From Cryptomeria japonica (Eukaryota; Streptophyta; Pinopsida; Cupressales; Cupressaceae), in NCBI RefSeq assembly GCF_030272615.1, contig NC_081411.1:185676449-185740448 (forward strand): 64,000 bases of DNA, given 5' to 3'. Below the pieces are notes generated by a model, which searched no databases, had not been told where the DNA came from, and worked only from the letters and a program-made list of their open reading frames with translations. The position numbers and the translations under genes were made by a program. Shown here one piece after another: positions 9,513 to 21,114 of the stretch; within the stretch, counting starts at the first letter, position 1; every line of letters starts with the position of its first letter.

Positions 9513-10650
9513 TGTTGGCATTTGCATGAAGATTGCATTAAAGATATGTTATGTTGTCATTGATGTAAATTAACCAGTAAAAATATTGTTGATATTGTTG
9601 TAATATTGTTTTGTAATCGGTAGGTTGAGCTAGTAAAGGAAACTATAATCGGTAGGAAGAATTTGTGGAGTGAACCGGTATTGCTATGTATTGGAGATTT
9701 TAACCGGTAAACCCTACCTGTTGTTTTTGATAAACCCTAACTGATTAAGTTTGGTGAATTGGTTATATTGGTTTATGATCTGATGATGAGCAGTAATGAT
9801 CATGACATGTATGATTATTGTATGAAAACAATTTCAAGTGATTTTCGCGTGTTGATGTAACTATTTTTGTCTAGGGAATGACAAAGTATGTTGCATATAA
9901 TGCAAAGCATGTGATGAGTTACTAAGTTTGATGAAGCGGTGATCAAGGAGTGATCAAGGTTTTCTGGATTGATGTGCAGAGATTGCTATGTAATCCAATG
10001 GTCATACTTGAACTGACTTGTTTGTAATCTCTATGAGAATTAGGTTTTTGCTAATTAATTTTTTTATAAGTTCGATGAGTTGTTTAGTTTCAGAGTTGGC
10101 AAAGTTTTAGTTGAGTGTGTGGTTTCTGAATTGGGTGATGCATTTGCAGTTTGAGTAAAGGAAGATATGAACATGAAAAGGATCTAAACAAGCAAGTGTA
10201 GTGATATCCAAATAGATCAACAAACTCTTGTTGTTTTTTAACAATTGTAGCAGAATTGAAATCCCCTAATTGGGTAAGCTCTAACAAGCTTGGTGCTATT
10301 CAAATCCTCTAACCAGGTGATCCATTAGCTTGTATTTCAAAACCTCTACTAAGGTTACTCTTTACAGGGTATTTCTTGTAACAAGGCATTGTAGTCAATC
10401 CCTTAACTAAGTGGTCCCTAACAGGATTTGTTCTTATTAGGACGTTTGTAAAGATTTAATAGGCTAGGCTCCTAACAAGGTAAACTTCAGAAGAGTTTAG
10501 ATAGTTATCTTTGATATTACATTGATAGTTCTTAGTTTACTTTGTGAGATTTATTTTGAGATTGGTGAAGTTAGTAACAGTTTTTCTATCTACTAATTCA
10601 CCCCTCCTCTTAGTAGTTGACAGGATACTTATTCTTTCATCATACCATCA
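9513..10650 (+). repeat. 5' LTR of RE4
   Basis: TGTTGGCATTTGC...CATACCATCA, 1,138 bp. A weak TATA-like stretch lies at 10061-10070 (TTTTTATAAG). A mini-hairpin array follows at 10262-10497, then the TTCACCCCTCCTCTTAGTAG C-tract near 10600. Confidence 0.95.
10262..10497 (+). repeat. mini-hairpin array in RE4 5' LTR
   Basis: Examples: CCC-CTAATT-GGG, AAGCT-CTAACA-AGCTT, CCT-CTAACC-AGG, AACCT-CTACTA-AGGTT, CTTG-TAA-CAAG and a GTTCT/AGGAC pair around TATT. The counterpart in the 3' LTR (about 15892-16130) keeps most stems. Confidence 0.7.
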
Positions 10651-10651
10651 A

Positions 10652-10664
10652 TTGGTATCAGAGC
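10652..10664 (+). other. primer binding site of RE4 (initiator Met tRNA)
   Basis: TTGGTATCAGAGC, one base after the LTR, complementary to the 3' end of plant initiator methionine tRNA. It primes minus-strand cDNA. Confidence 0.93.
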
Positions 10665-10723
10665 ATATTAGATCCTCTAAGGTCTAAGCCTAATAGCTTG
10701 AGGTAAAGATCTTGCAGATCATT

Positions 10724-11600
10724 ATGAAGAAAGAAGGTTCAAAGTTTAATAGAGAGAACTATAGGATATGGAGTGATAGAATGAAAATTTATATCAAGAG
10801 TTTGGGAAGGCAGTATTGGGAACATGTCAATACTCGATATGTTGCACCTAATGGGATTTTGACTAATGATCAAAAGAAAGAGAAACAAGAAAATGATCAA
10901 GAATTATTTTCTATTATCAGTTCTTTGTATGATATAGAGTATGTAGACGTTCATGGTCTAGAGATTGCATATGAGGTATGGAAAAAACTTGAAGAGATTT
11001 ATAGCGGTGATGAACATGTTAAGATTTCTAAAGAAGAGAGTCTAAGAGGAAATTTTGATGACATGCAGATGGTTGGAGGTGAGAATATCCAGCAGTATGG
11101 TCAAAGGATAAAAGAGATAGCGAGTGAAATTAAGAGCACAGGAGGTAAAGTGGAAGATGTCACAGTGATTAGTAAGGTACTGAGAACCCTATCACCGGTC
11201 TCTGTTGTCCGAGCCCATTGACAAAACTAAGGTAACTCTTGACTCCATCATTGGCAAGCTTACTTCTTTTTAATTGAATGGTTATGATGGCAGTGTACAG
11301 AAATCTGAGTCTGCATTTAGAGCTTCTGTTTCTAACCCATCTATGAGGAAAAGTAGAGATGCCAGTTACAGTTATGAATCTAGATCCAGCTGAGAAGCCG
11401 ATGATGAAGACAATTTAGTTGAGCTTGAAGCATTATTGGCCAAGTGGTTTCCTAGAGGTATAGGTAAATATTGAGGTAAATTACCTTTGAAATGTTTTTC
11501 ATGCAATAAGATTGGACACATAGTTGCTAACTATCCTAATGGTGACAATGAGCACAAACGAGAGAAATTCAAGAAGTATAAGGGTAAAGGAAAAAGAGAT
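10724..11600 (+). pseudogene. RE4 gag remnant
   Basis: ATG at 10724 opens MKKEGSKFNRENYRIWSDRM, the N-terminal Copia gag signature also present in RE5 and RE7. About 165 codons are open to 11219-11221, then a deletion/frameshift and stops follow. The zinc knuckle at about 11490-11532 reads CFSCNKIGHIVANYPN, with the last cysteine changed to tyrosine. Gag would form the cytoplasmic virus-like particle. The ATG is chosen because it matches the starts of RE5 (25261) and RE7 (30391). Confidence 0.85.
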
Positions 11601-14600
11601 TGTCTTATTGTTGTTGATGGTGGTATCACTGATGAGGAATCTGATGGTGATGCTAATGAATACATTGTGTTTGTAGCCATTAAAGAGGAGATATATGACC
11701 AGAAGGCGTTAGTATCTCAAATGGATAACTCTGATGATTGGATCATTGATAGTGGTTGTTCACATCACATGACCAATGATCAAAGCAAATTTCTTTCTTT
11801 GAAGGAATTTGATGGCAGAGTTGTAAGATTTGGTAATGACTCACCCTACATGGTTAAAGGTAAGGGAACTATTTCTCTTAATTGAAAGAGAAGTACAGAT
11901 GATGTCTACTGGGTTGAAGGTTTAAAGCACAATCTTTTGATTGTGGCACATCTCAATGACAAAGGATACTTGTTGGAGTTTAAGAATGGTATGTGCAAAA
12001 TCTATGGTAGCAAAGGTGAATTGATTGCAACTGGGAAGCAAACTAAAGGTAACCCGTTTCACCTTAATCCTAAACTCAACAACTATTTAATTGCAAAGAT
12101 ATATGATAGTTGGCTTTGGCATAGGAGATTTTGTCATATAAACTATGATAACATTGTTCAAGTGAGTAAGTCCAAGACAATGAGAGGTTTTCCTTAGTTG
12201 GACAAACTAGTTAATGCTCTATGTAAAGAATGTCAGTTGGGAAAGATGACATCCTCAACTTTCAAGAGAAAATCTTTTTCAGCGGAACATTTGTTAGATT
12301 TGGTTCATACAGATCTTTGTGGATCAATAAGAACCAAAAGTATTCAAGGTGACAGATATTTTATGATCTTCACTGATGATTGCTCAAGGATGATGTGGGT
12401 CACATTCTTGAAGGATAATATTGAAGCTTTTAGTAAGTTCAAGCCATTTAGGGCCTTAGATGAGAAGGAGAGCGGTAAGAAGATAAAGTGTCTGAGGATA
12501 GATCAAGGTGGTGAATTTACTTCTGAGGAATTCGCTAGGAATTGTGAAGAAAATGGTACCAAATGGTAGCTTTCTACACCAAGGACACGATAGCAAAATG
12601 GTATTGCAGAGAGAAACAACCGGTCAATTGTTGAAGCTGCTAGGATGATGTTGATACAATGAGGTGTTGAGAAAATAATTTGGAGAGAATATGTCAACCC
12701 TATGAACCAGATTCTAGTAAAGAGAGGTAAGGACAAGACTCCTTATGAATACTGGCATGGAAGATCAGCTAATGTTTGTTATTTCAAGATATTTGGTAGC
12801 AAATGTTTTATTAAGAGAGGTGATTATGTTAGCAAATTTGAGGCTAAAAGTGATGAAGGTATATTTCTTGGTTATTCCATGAAGAGTAAGGCCTACAAGT
12901 GTTTTAACAATTGAACACAAAGAATTATTGAGAGTGGTGACATTCGAGTGGATGAATTTCTTGAAGTATCAAAGGAAACCAGTTTGGAGAAAAAGGATGA
13001 AGATCCTTGCATTTTGTTTTTGGAACCAGAAATTGTGAAATTTGAAACCTAGAAAAGCAAATATTGATGTACCAGTTCGACCATAATAGATAAATTCAGA
13101 AGAAGATGATGATAATGAAGAAGCTGAACCTGAAGATAATGATAATGTTATTCCAAGATATGTGAGACTGAATCACAATTATGAACACATTATTGGGGAT
13201 AAGGATGCTAGAATACTAACCAGAAGAAGAATCAGAGCAAATTCCTACATGATCTCCACTACTGAACCAAGATCTACTAAGGAAGCATTTGGTGATGATC
13301 ATTGGGTTAAAGCTATGTAGGAGTAATCAGATCAAATTGAAAAGAACAACTCATGGACCCTAGTACCTCAACCAGTAAATAAAAATGTAATAGGTACTAA
13401 GTTGGTATTCAAGAACAAGTTGAATGAAGATGGTGTTGTAGTTCGCAATAAAGCTAGGTTGGTTTGTAAAGATTATGCAAAAGAGGAAAGAGAAGATTAT
13501 GGTGAGACTTTTGCACTAGTGGGAAGACTGGAAGGTGTTAGAACTTTACTTGCATTTGCAACACATAATAAATTCAAGGTATACCAGATGGATGCTAAGT
13601 CAGCATTTTTGAATGGGACAATGGAAGAAGAAGTAGACATTGAGCAACCAGATGGTTATGCTTTGACTGATGAGAAAGACATGGTATGCAGATTGCATAA
13701 GGCTTTATATAGATTAAATCAGACACCAAGAGCATGATATGAAAGGCTTCATACACATCTAATCAAGATAGGATTTCTAAGAACCATTGATGATAGTAAC
13801 ATATATCTCATATCTGAAGGAGATAAAATATTGGCTAGCGAAGTTTTTGTAGATGATATCATATTTGGAGGTAATAATGACATGAGAAATAGTTTTGTCG
13901 ATGAAATGAAAAATGAGTTTGAAATATCTTTAGTGGGAGAAATAAAAAATTTCCTAGGCTTTCAAATACAGCAAATGAAGAATGGTATTTTCATCACATG
14001 GTCTAAGTATGTGAAAGAGGTCTTCAAGACATTTGGCATGAGTGACTGTAAACCCATTGGGAAACCAATGGTTACAGGTTATAAGTTGTCTAAGGAAGAT
14101 GAATCCATGACTGTTGATGAGAAGGAATACAGGTCAATGATTGGAAAATTGCACTATGTCGTTCACAACAGACCAGATATATCTCATTTAGTTGGGCTAG
14201 TTGCTAGATTCCAAAAGAATCCTAAGGAAACACATCTGATAGAAACCAATATGATTTTTAGATACTTGAAAGGTACTATTGACTATGGATTATGGTATCC
14301 ATATGGAGAAAATTTTGACTTGAAGGTGTACACAAATGCAGATTGGGCAGGAAATGTTGATGAGGAAAAAGCACAACCAGTGGAGCATTTTTTCTTGGAG
14401 GAAGACTTGTTTCATGGAGTAGTAAGAAGCAGAGTTGTATTTCACAATCTACTGCTGAAGCTGAGTATGTTGTAGCTTACATGAATTGTACTTAGGCTAT
14501 CTAGATAAGGCACATTTTGGAAGGTTTTAAGATGAAGATTTCAGAACCTATAAAGATCTTATGTGATAATACAAGTGCCATAAATATTTCCAAGAATCCT

Positions 14601-14790
14601 ATTTTGCACACACAAACCAAGCATATTGAATTGAAGTATCATTCCTCAAGGGAAAAAGTTTAGAGTAATGATGTGATCTTGGAGCATGTTTCTACCAAGG
14701 AACAACTTGCAGATATCTTTACTAAACCTCTTCCTAAGAGTACTTTGAGTATCTTACAAGTAAGCTAGAGGTTATAACCCTTCATGAGGT
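11600..14790 (+). pseudogene. RE4 pol remnant (protease, integrase, RT, RNase H)
   Basis: Protease active site DSG is intact at 11748-11756 within WIIDSGCSHHMT. The HHCC finger is at 12115-12235 (WHRRFCHINYDN ... LCKECQLGK). Integrase D, D and E codons are all present (12312, 12501 and 12609). RT keeps FVDDIIFGGN (VDD at 13849-13857). RNase H runs to the FTKPLPK motif near 14730. The frame holds from 11487 to 12914 with stops, then shifts; it is open again 13402-13737 and 13831-14475. Stops include TAG 12567, TGA in the 12910s, TAA/TAG 13084-13089, TAG 13318 and TAG 14493/14502. The catalytic residues survive but the polyprotein cannot be made. Confidence 0.93.
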
Positions 14791-15130
14791 CAGTTAAGCA
14801 TGATATATATTACATTAGTCTTAGAGCTGCTTGTAGAATTTTATAGAAGGATTGGTGTAGAAGTGGAGTTATTCCATAGGGGGAGCATCAAGTTGCAAGT
14901 TGTTGATGTTGCCCAGTGAAATTTGGCATTACATGTTTTACTTTCAATTTGGAATTACTGTCAAAGGGGGAGAATAATTATGTGATTATTGGGAGATGAA
15001 CCGGTGGCAAGCTGAAGACATGGAAAGAATGGTGAATACTTTGTAATGTAAACCATGATTCCTATTCACAATCACAGTAGCAATCAATGGTATTGATATT
15101 TGTATTGCCATCAATGCCAAAGGGGGAGAT
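14791..15130 (+). other. RE4 3' UTR with two purine tracts
   Basis: No ORF. An upstream tract CAAAGGGGGAG lies near 14962-14972, after the TTTGGCATT..TGTCAAAG context. The terminal PPT AAAGGGGGAGAT (15119-15130), preceded by CCATCAATGCC, abuts the 3' LTR. Confidence 0.85.
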
Positions 15131-16282
15131 TGTTAGCATTTGCATGAAGATTGCATTAATGATATGTTATGTTGTCATTTATGTCAATGAAATGGTAATG
15201 ATATTGTTGATATTATTGTAATATTGTTTTGTAACCGGTAGGATGAGCTAGTGAAGGAAACTATAACCAGTAGGAAGAATTTGTGGAGTGAACTAGTATT
15301 GCTATGTATTGGAGAGTTTAACCCGTAAACCCTACCTATTGTTTTTGATAAACCCTAACTAATTAAGTTTGGTGAATTGGTTATATTGGTTTATGATCTG
15401 ATGATGAGAGGTAATGATTATGACATGTATGACTATTTTATGAAAGCAATTTTGAGTGATTTTGGCATGTTGATGTAATGGTTTTTGTCTAGGGAATGAG
15501 TAAGTATATTGCATATAATGCAAAGCATGTGATGAGTTACTACGTTCGATGAAGCGGTGATCAAAGAGCGATCGAGGTTTTCTTAATTGATGTGCAGAGA
15601 TTGCTATGTAATCCAACGGTCATACTTGAACCAACTTGTTTGTAATCTCTATGAGAATTAGGTTTTTATTGTGTTACCGACCTAATTGATTTATTTATAA
15701 GGTCAATGAGTTGTTTAGTATTAGAGTTAGCAAATTTTTAGTTGAGTGTGTGGTTGTCGAACCAGATAATGTATCTACAGTTTGAGTAAAGGAAGATAGG
15801 AGCATGAAAAGGATCTGAACAAGCAAGTGTAGTGCTATTCAAATAGATCAGCAAACTCTTGTTGTTTTCTAACAATTACAGCAAAATTTAATTCCACTAA
15901 CCAGGTAAGCTCTAACAAGCATGGTGTTATTCAAATCCTCTAATCGGTTGGTCCATTAGCTTGGATTTCAAATCCTTTACCAAGGTTACTCCTTATAGGA
16001 TATTGCTTCTAACAAGACATTGTAGTCAATCCCTTAACCAGGTGGTCCCTAACAGGATCTGTTCTTAATAGGACTTTTGTAAAGCTTTAATAAGCTAGGC
16101 TCCTAATAGGGCAAACTTCAAAAGAGTTTAGATAGTTATATTTGATATTGCATTGATAATTCTTAGTTTACTTTGAGAGCTTGATTTTGAGATTGGTGAA
16201 GTTAGTATAGGTTTTTCTATCTAGTGATTTAGCCACCCCTCTTAGTAGTTGACTAGATACTTATTTTTTCACCATACCATCA
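15131..16282 (+). repeat. 3' LTR of RE4
   Basis: TGTTAGCATTTGC...CATACCATCA, 1,152 bp, aligned end to end with the 5' LTR. TATA-like TTATTTATAA at 15691-15700, then a mini-hairpin array from about 15892 to 16130. Confidence 0.95.
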
Positions 16283-16287
16283 AGGGT
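16283..16287 (+). other. TSD of RE4, right copy (AGGGT)
   Basis: Identical to 9508-9512. RE3 LTR sequence (TAGTATA...) resumes directly after it. Confidence 0.95.
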
Positions 16288-16825
16288 TAGTATACTAGCA
16301 AATGAAACCAGTAATGGATTTGGTCGGTTATTCAATCCATATCAACATAGAAAACCTAGCAAAGGTGGACGTCGATGTGGATGTCACAAAGAGATGAGGT
16401 GGCAAGCATGCAACGGTCAGTGGAGTGTCGTGTAGAGATAGGTGTTTCTACAAGTATGCATTTAATATGGATCTCATGATTTGGGGATCAGATTAGAAGA
16501 GTGCAGCTCAAGGAATAATGAGTGAAAGAGATAAATCAGGGAGTTGTTGGCACCTAGATCTAAGAAAGAAGATTAGATTGTGAGAAGACCTCGAGAAGGA
16601 AACATCAAAAACATTAATGGTGTTTTAATAGAGGCGGGTCGAGAGATGAGGTCATGGTTGCTAAGATTAGAAGATTTGTATTGGAAGGCATGTTAATGGC
16701 AAATATGTATAGTTGGTTATCTGGGAGATTAGATTGGATATGATCTAATTGGATTTGGTTTGCCTCGAGGTTGATGAACCCTAACCGCCCAATGTTTGAA
16801 TTGGTTTTTGGTGTGAAAACCAGTT

Positions 16826-16833
16826 TATAAATA
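16826..16833 (+). promoter_or_regulatory. TATA box of RE3 5' LTR
   Basis: TATAAATA, conserved in the 3' LTR at 22765-22772. It lies about 480 bp upstream of the G-rich hairpin array, the usual order U3-TATA-R. Confidence 0.6.
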
Positions 16834-17312
16834 TGGAAGCCAAAATCAAAGATGCTTGCTGTTGAATGAGAGAGTAGTGCTGCCAAAGAAAGGAAGATAG
16901 TGTTATGAAGTGATCAAGTGTTACTTTTGCATGTGATAACAGAGAAATGTGAGGGAGAACTAGGTTGAAGTATTAAAATGGTAGAAGTGCAAAACTGATA
17001 GTGTCCATACTAGCAGAGCATAAGTGAAGGAAGTTGTAGAGAAGGCAAACATAGAACCGGTAGAGTATAGTATCGGTAAAGAGCAAAGTAGTGAGGAGGA
17101 TATCCAGTAGAGGAGAACAAAGGAGAGGTGAACCAGTAGAGTTTACCAACAATGCAGAAGTAGATGGTAGTAGAAGAGTGAACCAGTGTAGCAAAGAAGG
17201 TGTCTCACTGACAAAAGAAATTTGTGTGCATAGGTTGCAAAAATATTTTGTAACCAGGATATTACTTTTGCATTAGAATATTTGTTGTGATCATTGAGTT
17301 GTATCTTGGTGC

Positions 17313-17440
17313 AGGGGTTGTAGCCCATAAATTAGTTAGGGGTTGGTGCTCCTTGGGTTGGTGCCCTAAATAAGGGGTTGATGCTCCTTGGGTTGGTGCC
17401 CTAAATCATGGGTTGTAGCTCCTTGGGTTGTAGCCCTAAA
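17313..17440 (+). repeat. G-rich ~40-bp repeat / mini-hairpin array in RE3 LTR
   Basis: Units built from GGGGTTGGTGCTCC, TTGGGTTGGTGCCC and GGGTTGTAGCCC, each able to fold as GGG(T)-loop-(G)CCC. The 3' LTR copy is at about 23255-23382. It lies where other LTRs here carry the CTAACA-loop array. Confidence 0.65.
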
Positions 17441-17716
17441 CATTGTAACAAAGATTCATTGTGAGGCTCAATTGGAGCAGTAGACTCCAACAGCATTTCT
17501 CACTAAGGTTTTTCCCATCTTGGGTTTTCCTCGTACATACCGGTGTTATGTGTTGTCCCTTTGAGTGTGTTTGCATTTGAGTTGGTCTCCCCACTAACTG
17601 GTAAGTGTACATTGTGTTAGATCCCCTATGCAGTATGTTCACATAGAATAGTTAGAAGGGAAAAGTTTGGGAACCAATTATTCACCCCGCTCTTAGTGGT
17701 GCATTGTGTCTAACAA

Positions 17717-17730
17717 TTGGTATCAGAGCC
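17717..17730 (+). other. primer binding site of RE3 (initiator Met tRNA)
   Basis: TTGGTATCAGAGCC one base after the LTR end ...CTAACA. Confidence 0.93.
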
Positions 17731-17788
17731 TAGGTTCCCAGTCAGACAAGCTTTCTCTAGCTTGGGTAGATTCTGGCTTAAGGACACA

Positions 17789-19800
17789 ATGATATGTTTA
17801 GTGTCAATCCCTACTCCAGTATTTGATGGTTCAAACTATTCCATTTTGAGTTGTAGAATGGAATTCTACCTATCCTCTCTAGGGTTTGATGTATGGATTT
17901 CAGTACCTAATGGTCCCCCTAGGAATGTCATTCCTCCCACTAGATCTAAAGAAGAAAGAAGATGCATGTGCAATGAAGAAGGCATGAAGGATATATTCAG
18001 TGGGCTCACCAGTGATGTCTCCTCGCATGTAGATAAGTGCAAATTGGCAAAGAGTATATGGGATAGACTAAGGAAGCTCTATGGAAATGAACCCTACACC
18101 ACTAGATCTATGAGAATGAGAAGAACAATGTAGTAGAGACATGTGCAGATAATGAAGGTAGATCTACTAGCAGCCATAGCATTGATGAAGAAGGAACCCA
18201 CCTCTTCATAGCTCAAGAATCTGAAGATGAGGAGGACACATCTTAAAGTGATAAGGCAAATAGATCCCATCAGTGAGATGTGCTTGGTAGTGATAGTGAA
18301 GGAGAAGAAGAAGAGGAAGCATAAATTGATCTTGAAGGAGAACTTGTAAATGCTCTTGAGGAGGTTAGTAGAGTAAGAAATGAATGCAAATTATTTAAGA
18401 ATGTTGTAGTGGTGGAGCAGAACCAGCTGATAAAGTTCCTTGAAGAATCTAAGAAAAGCATCCTAGAGTTGAAGTCCCATAAGGAAAACATCAAGGTGTG
18501 TCGGTGTGATGAACTAGCATCAAGGATAGAAGTAAAAAATGAATAATATCAACAACTGTTAGGAGAAATGAAGATTTTACAAAATGACCATGAGAAGTGT
18601 CAGGATGAGCTTAAGGTAAGAATCTGGTTTGATGGCAGTAGTGATGCCTTCTACAAAATGCTGAAGAAGAAAAAGCATGCCAAGGATACTGAAGATTTAG
18701 GAAGTGGTGCCAGTGAATGCCCTACTAGAAAGAATGTCCCCCACAATGGCATTTTATTTGTCTCCTCAAATGGAGAAAAAAAGGGCTAAACTTTCAGAGT
18801 GAGAAATGTTCCCTGGAAGAAGGTTGATCTAAACACAATCGGTGAAGATTTGCAGATAAGAATGAAGACTGGTGTTGCAAGAAGGAGGAACAATGCAGAT
18901 CCCAAAGGTAAAGGGAAGATGGGAAAAGATAGCTTCACTGAAAGTAAGAACATAATAAGTCAGCAAATAAGACCTCCTACTAGTAGAGGACAAAGAAGTG
19001 CTACCACCCATAGGGCAAAGCAAGTTTGGGAGAAGAAGAGACCAAATGGAAGAGCTACCTAGAATGGACAACCAAGGATCCATTCTCAAGGAAGGAGAAG
19101 TGGATATGCTAAACTAATAAGATCTCCCCATGCATGGCAGAATAAATGTTTAAGTCTTATGCCATCCTTTACTAGTTATTTCTTTGCATGTAATGCTAAT
19201 GGCCATAGGGCAGAAGAATGTAGAAAGAGATCTAGAAGGAATAATCTAGGATCTCATAGACATCATGCACATGAGAAAAATGTATCCAGGTGTAGATACA
19301 TGCATATCCCCTCTCCTGATTATGCTAGAAAGAATCTATTTGTTGTCCTAAAAATTTGATTGTTGTATGTTATTACTGCAATGGATTTGGGCATAGATAG
19401 TTTGAATGCAGGAAGAGGAACTTGCAGTCAAATGGAGGCTGATATAAAAACTATTCTCTGCAGAAAGGTGGATACAGAGCATATGGAAGTCAGAGACCTA
19501 CATGGAACCAAGGAGAAATGTCTTTGTAGGAGCAAGAGGTCCATTGGTTTCAGATACTAGACACAACAACATGACCAAGAGAAGATGGTCAAACCGGTAT
19601 GTTAAGAAATTCCCCAATCATGAAGTTGGGATGAATGTTGTGTTCTACTATAGCACTACTTTTGTGTGTGATGCAAAATCTAGAAATGAAAGGACCCATC
19701 AATAGAAGAAGGAAAGATTTGCTCCCAAGACTGAAAATGGGAAGAAGAATAAGACCAAGTAGGTATGGAGGAAGAAGATCACTTTCTAACATTATGCATT
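17789..19800 (+). pseudogene. RE3 gag remnant with coiled coil and two zinc knuckles
   Basis: ATG 17789 starts a Copia gag N-terminus (PTPVFDGSNYSILSCRMEFY), open to 18131 where TAG stops end it. The usual central gag part is shortened. An acidic linker (GSDSEGEEEEEA, near 18290) and a heptad-like coiled coil (18330-18620; EVSRVRNECKLFKN, LIKFLEESKKSILELKSH) follow, then a basic stretch (18860-19060). Two knuckles occur: FFACNANGHRAEEC near 19180 (first Cys changed to Phe) and, at 19368-19415, CYYC..GHR*FEC, a full CX2CX4HX4C crossed by a TAG. Frames shift several times. No protease DSG, integrase or RT motif follows. Confidence 0.8.
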
Positions 19801-21100
19801 CAATGCACATGTGATATCTCCTAAGGCTTAGAGGAGGGACCTCGAAGGGAGTAGCACATTGAATTTATCATCCGTCCCCTTATTGAAGATGGACACATGG
19901 AAGAACAAACTGCTACCAGTATGAAGGAAGAAAATGAGAAGATATGTGTGTGTAGAGGCTGCCTTGACTACACACCTACAGAGGAATGTTGGATCACTAC
20001 TGTTGTGTCAAAGTATGATGAGATAACAATTGTAATCAGACAAAAAATGACACAAAGGTTAGAAGTCACAAGAAGATGCTCCGATAGTGATAGCGGTCTA
20101 GTATAGGAGACCGGTATGTGTAGGATGTTACCGGTATGAATGCTAACATGTACTTGTTGGTTATGTAAGACAATGTGGTTGGAGATCATTGCAATAGCCT
20201 TGGTAACATGAAATGGGAGGTTATGTCTTAGGTGGTGTTGATGAAGACCTGAATGACATATGTTGTCCAATTGGTTGACCATGCAGGCATGCATGTCTTT
20301 GGGCCAACCGGTTTAATTTATGGCATGGTGATGTCATTGTATGGCATTATGAAAATTCAAGATCATGTCGTAGGTTGTGGTGGATATAATGGAGTTGAAA
20401 GATCATAAGATGATCACATTTGCACAACTCAACTAGTACATGGAGATGATTGGAACCCTGCTATTGTACCTGATCAGAGATAAGGACCTTAGATTTATGA
20501 ATCAGGGGGGGTTCAAGTGCTTATGATGTTGAGACAATATGCTTAGAATTGTAAAGATACTGACTGTCCAAACTACAGAAGATGGAAATCGCAGTAGGTA
20601 TACCCAGGATAATTTCATGGTTATGGGTATTTTCTTGTCATTTTGTTGGTTGTATTCATGGTACAATCCCATTTGATTCAAAAGAAATTTGGGATCAAAT
20701 GGGAGGTGATGCAGTTTGACTTGTAGGTGAGTAGTATTCAATGACACATCCTTTTGTAATTAAGTGTTTTAACAAATGGTAGTAGATTTGTTTGCTCAAT
20801 TAGTGTCAGTTGATGGTCGAGTCCTCCATCTCAAGTGTTGTGACTTGATAAGATGTAACAATTTGTAATAATTGGTATCAAAGAAGGAGAGACATCAAGA
20901 CTGAAAAGGGGAAGAAATAATTTTGTTAGTGACTAAAAATTACAAGGAGGAATGATTTCCTGATAGTGCCTTTTGTCATTGTTGTCAAAGGGGGAGAAAG
21001 ATTTTGCAGTATACTACATACTACATGTGTGAGAATCCATTAGACAAAGAGGGAGAGAGATTATGCAGTATGTCAGATACTACATGAGTTGACATCAATT
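19801..21100 (+). other. RE3 internal tail without recognisable genes
   Basis: About 1.3 kb before the PPT, with only short open frames and no Copia pol motif on either strand. An upstream purine tract CAAAGGGGGAG lies at 20986-20996. It may contain packaging sequence or a fully decayed ORF. Confidence 0.5.
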
Positions 21101-21114
21101 CCAAAGGGGGAGAT
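21101..21114 (+). other. PPT of RE3
   Basis: CCAAAGGGGGAGAT directly before the 3' LTR. Confidence 0.9.

Larger units (their letters stand above)
9513..16282 (+). mobile_element. RE4: full-length decayed Copia element
   Basis: 6,770 bp with two LTRs (9513-10650 and 15131-16282), PBS, gag, pol, PPT and a perfect 5-bp TSD AGGGT. The LTRs differ at many positions by eye, so it is not recent, although it is the innermost insertion of the RE2/RE3/RE4 stack. It belongs to the same family as RE2. The iMet PBS, multiplied PPT and FVDDIIFGG-type RT suggest the Sirevirus (SIRE/Maximus) branch of Copia; that placement is inference. Confidence 0.95.
16288..17715 (+). repeat. 5' LTR of RE3, right part
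   Basis: Continues the LTR after RE4 and matches 22225-23658. A TATA box TATAAATA lies at 16826-16833 (also 22765-22772). A ~40-bp G-rich repeat array lies at 17313-17440. Ends ...GTGTCTAACA. Confidence 0.9.

Noticed and set aside
10652-10664. tRNA-Met-like sequence
   Set aside because: Only the complement of the tRNA 3' end is present, once per element: a primer binding site, not a tRNA gene.
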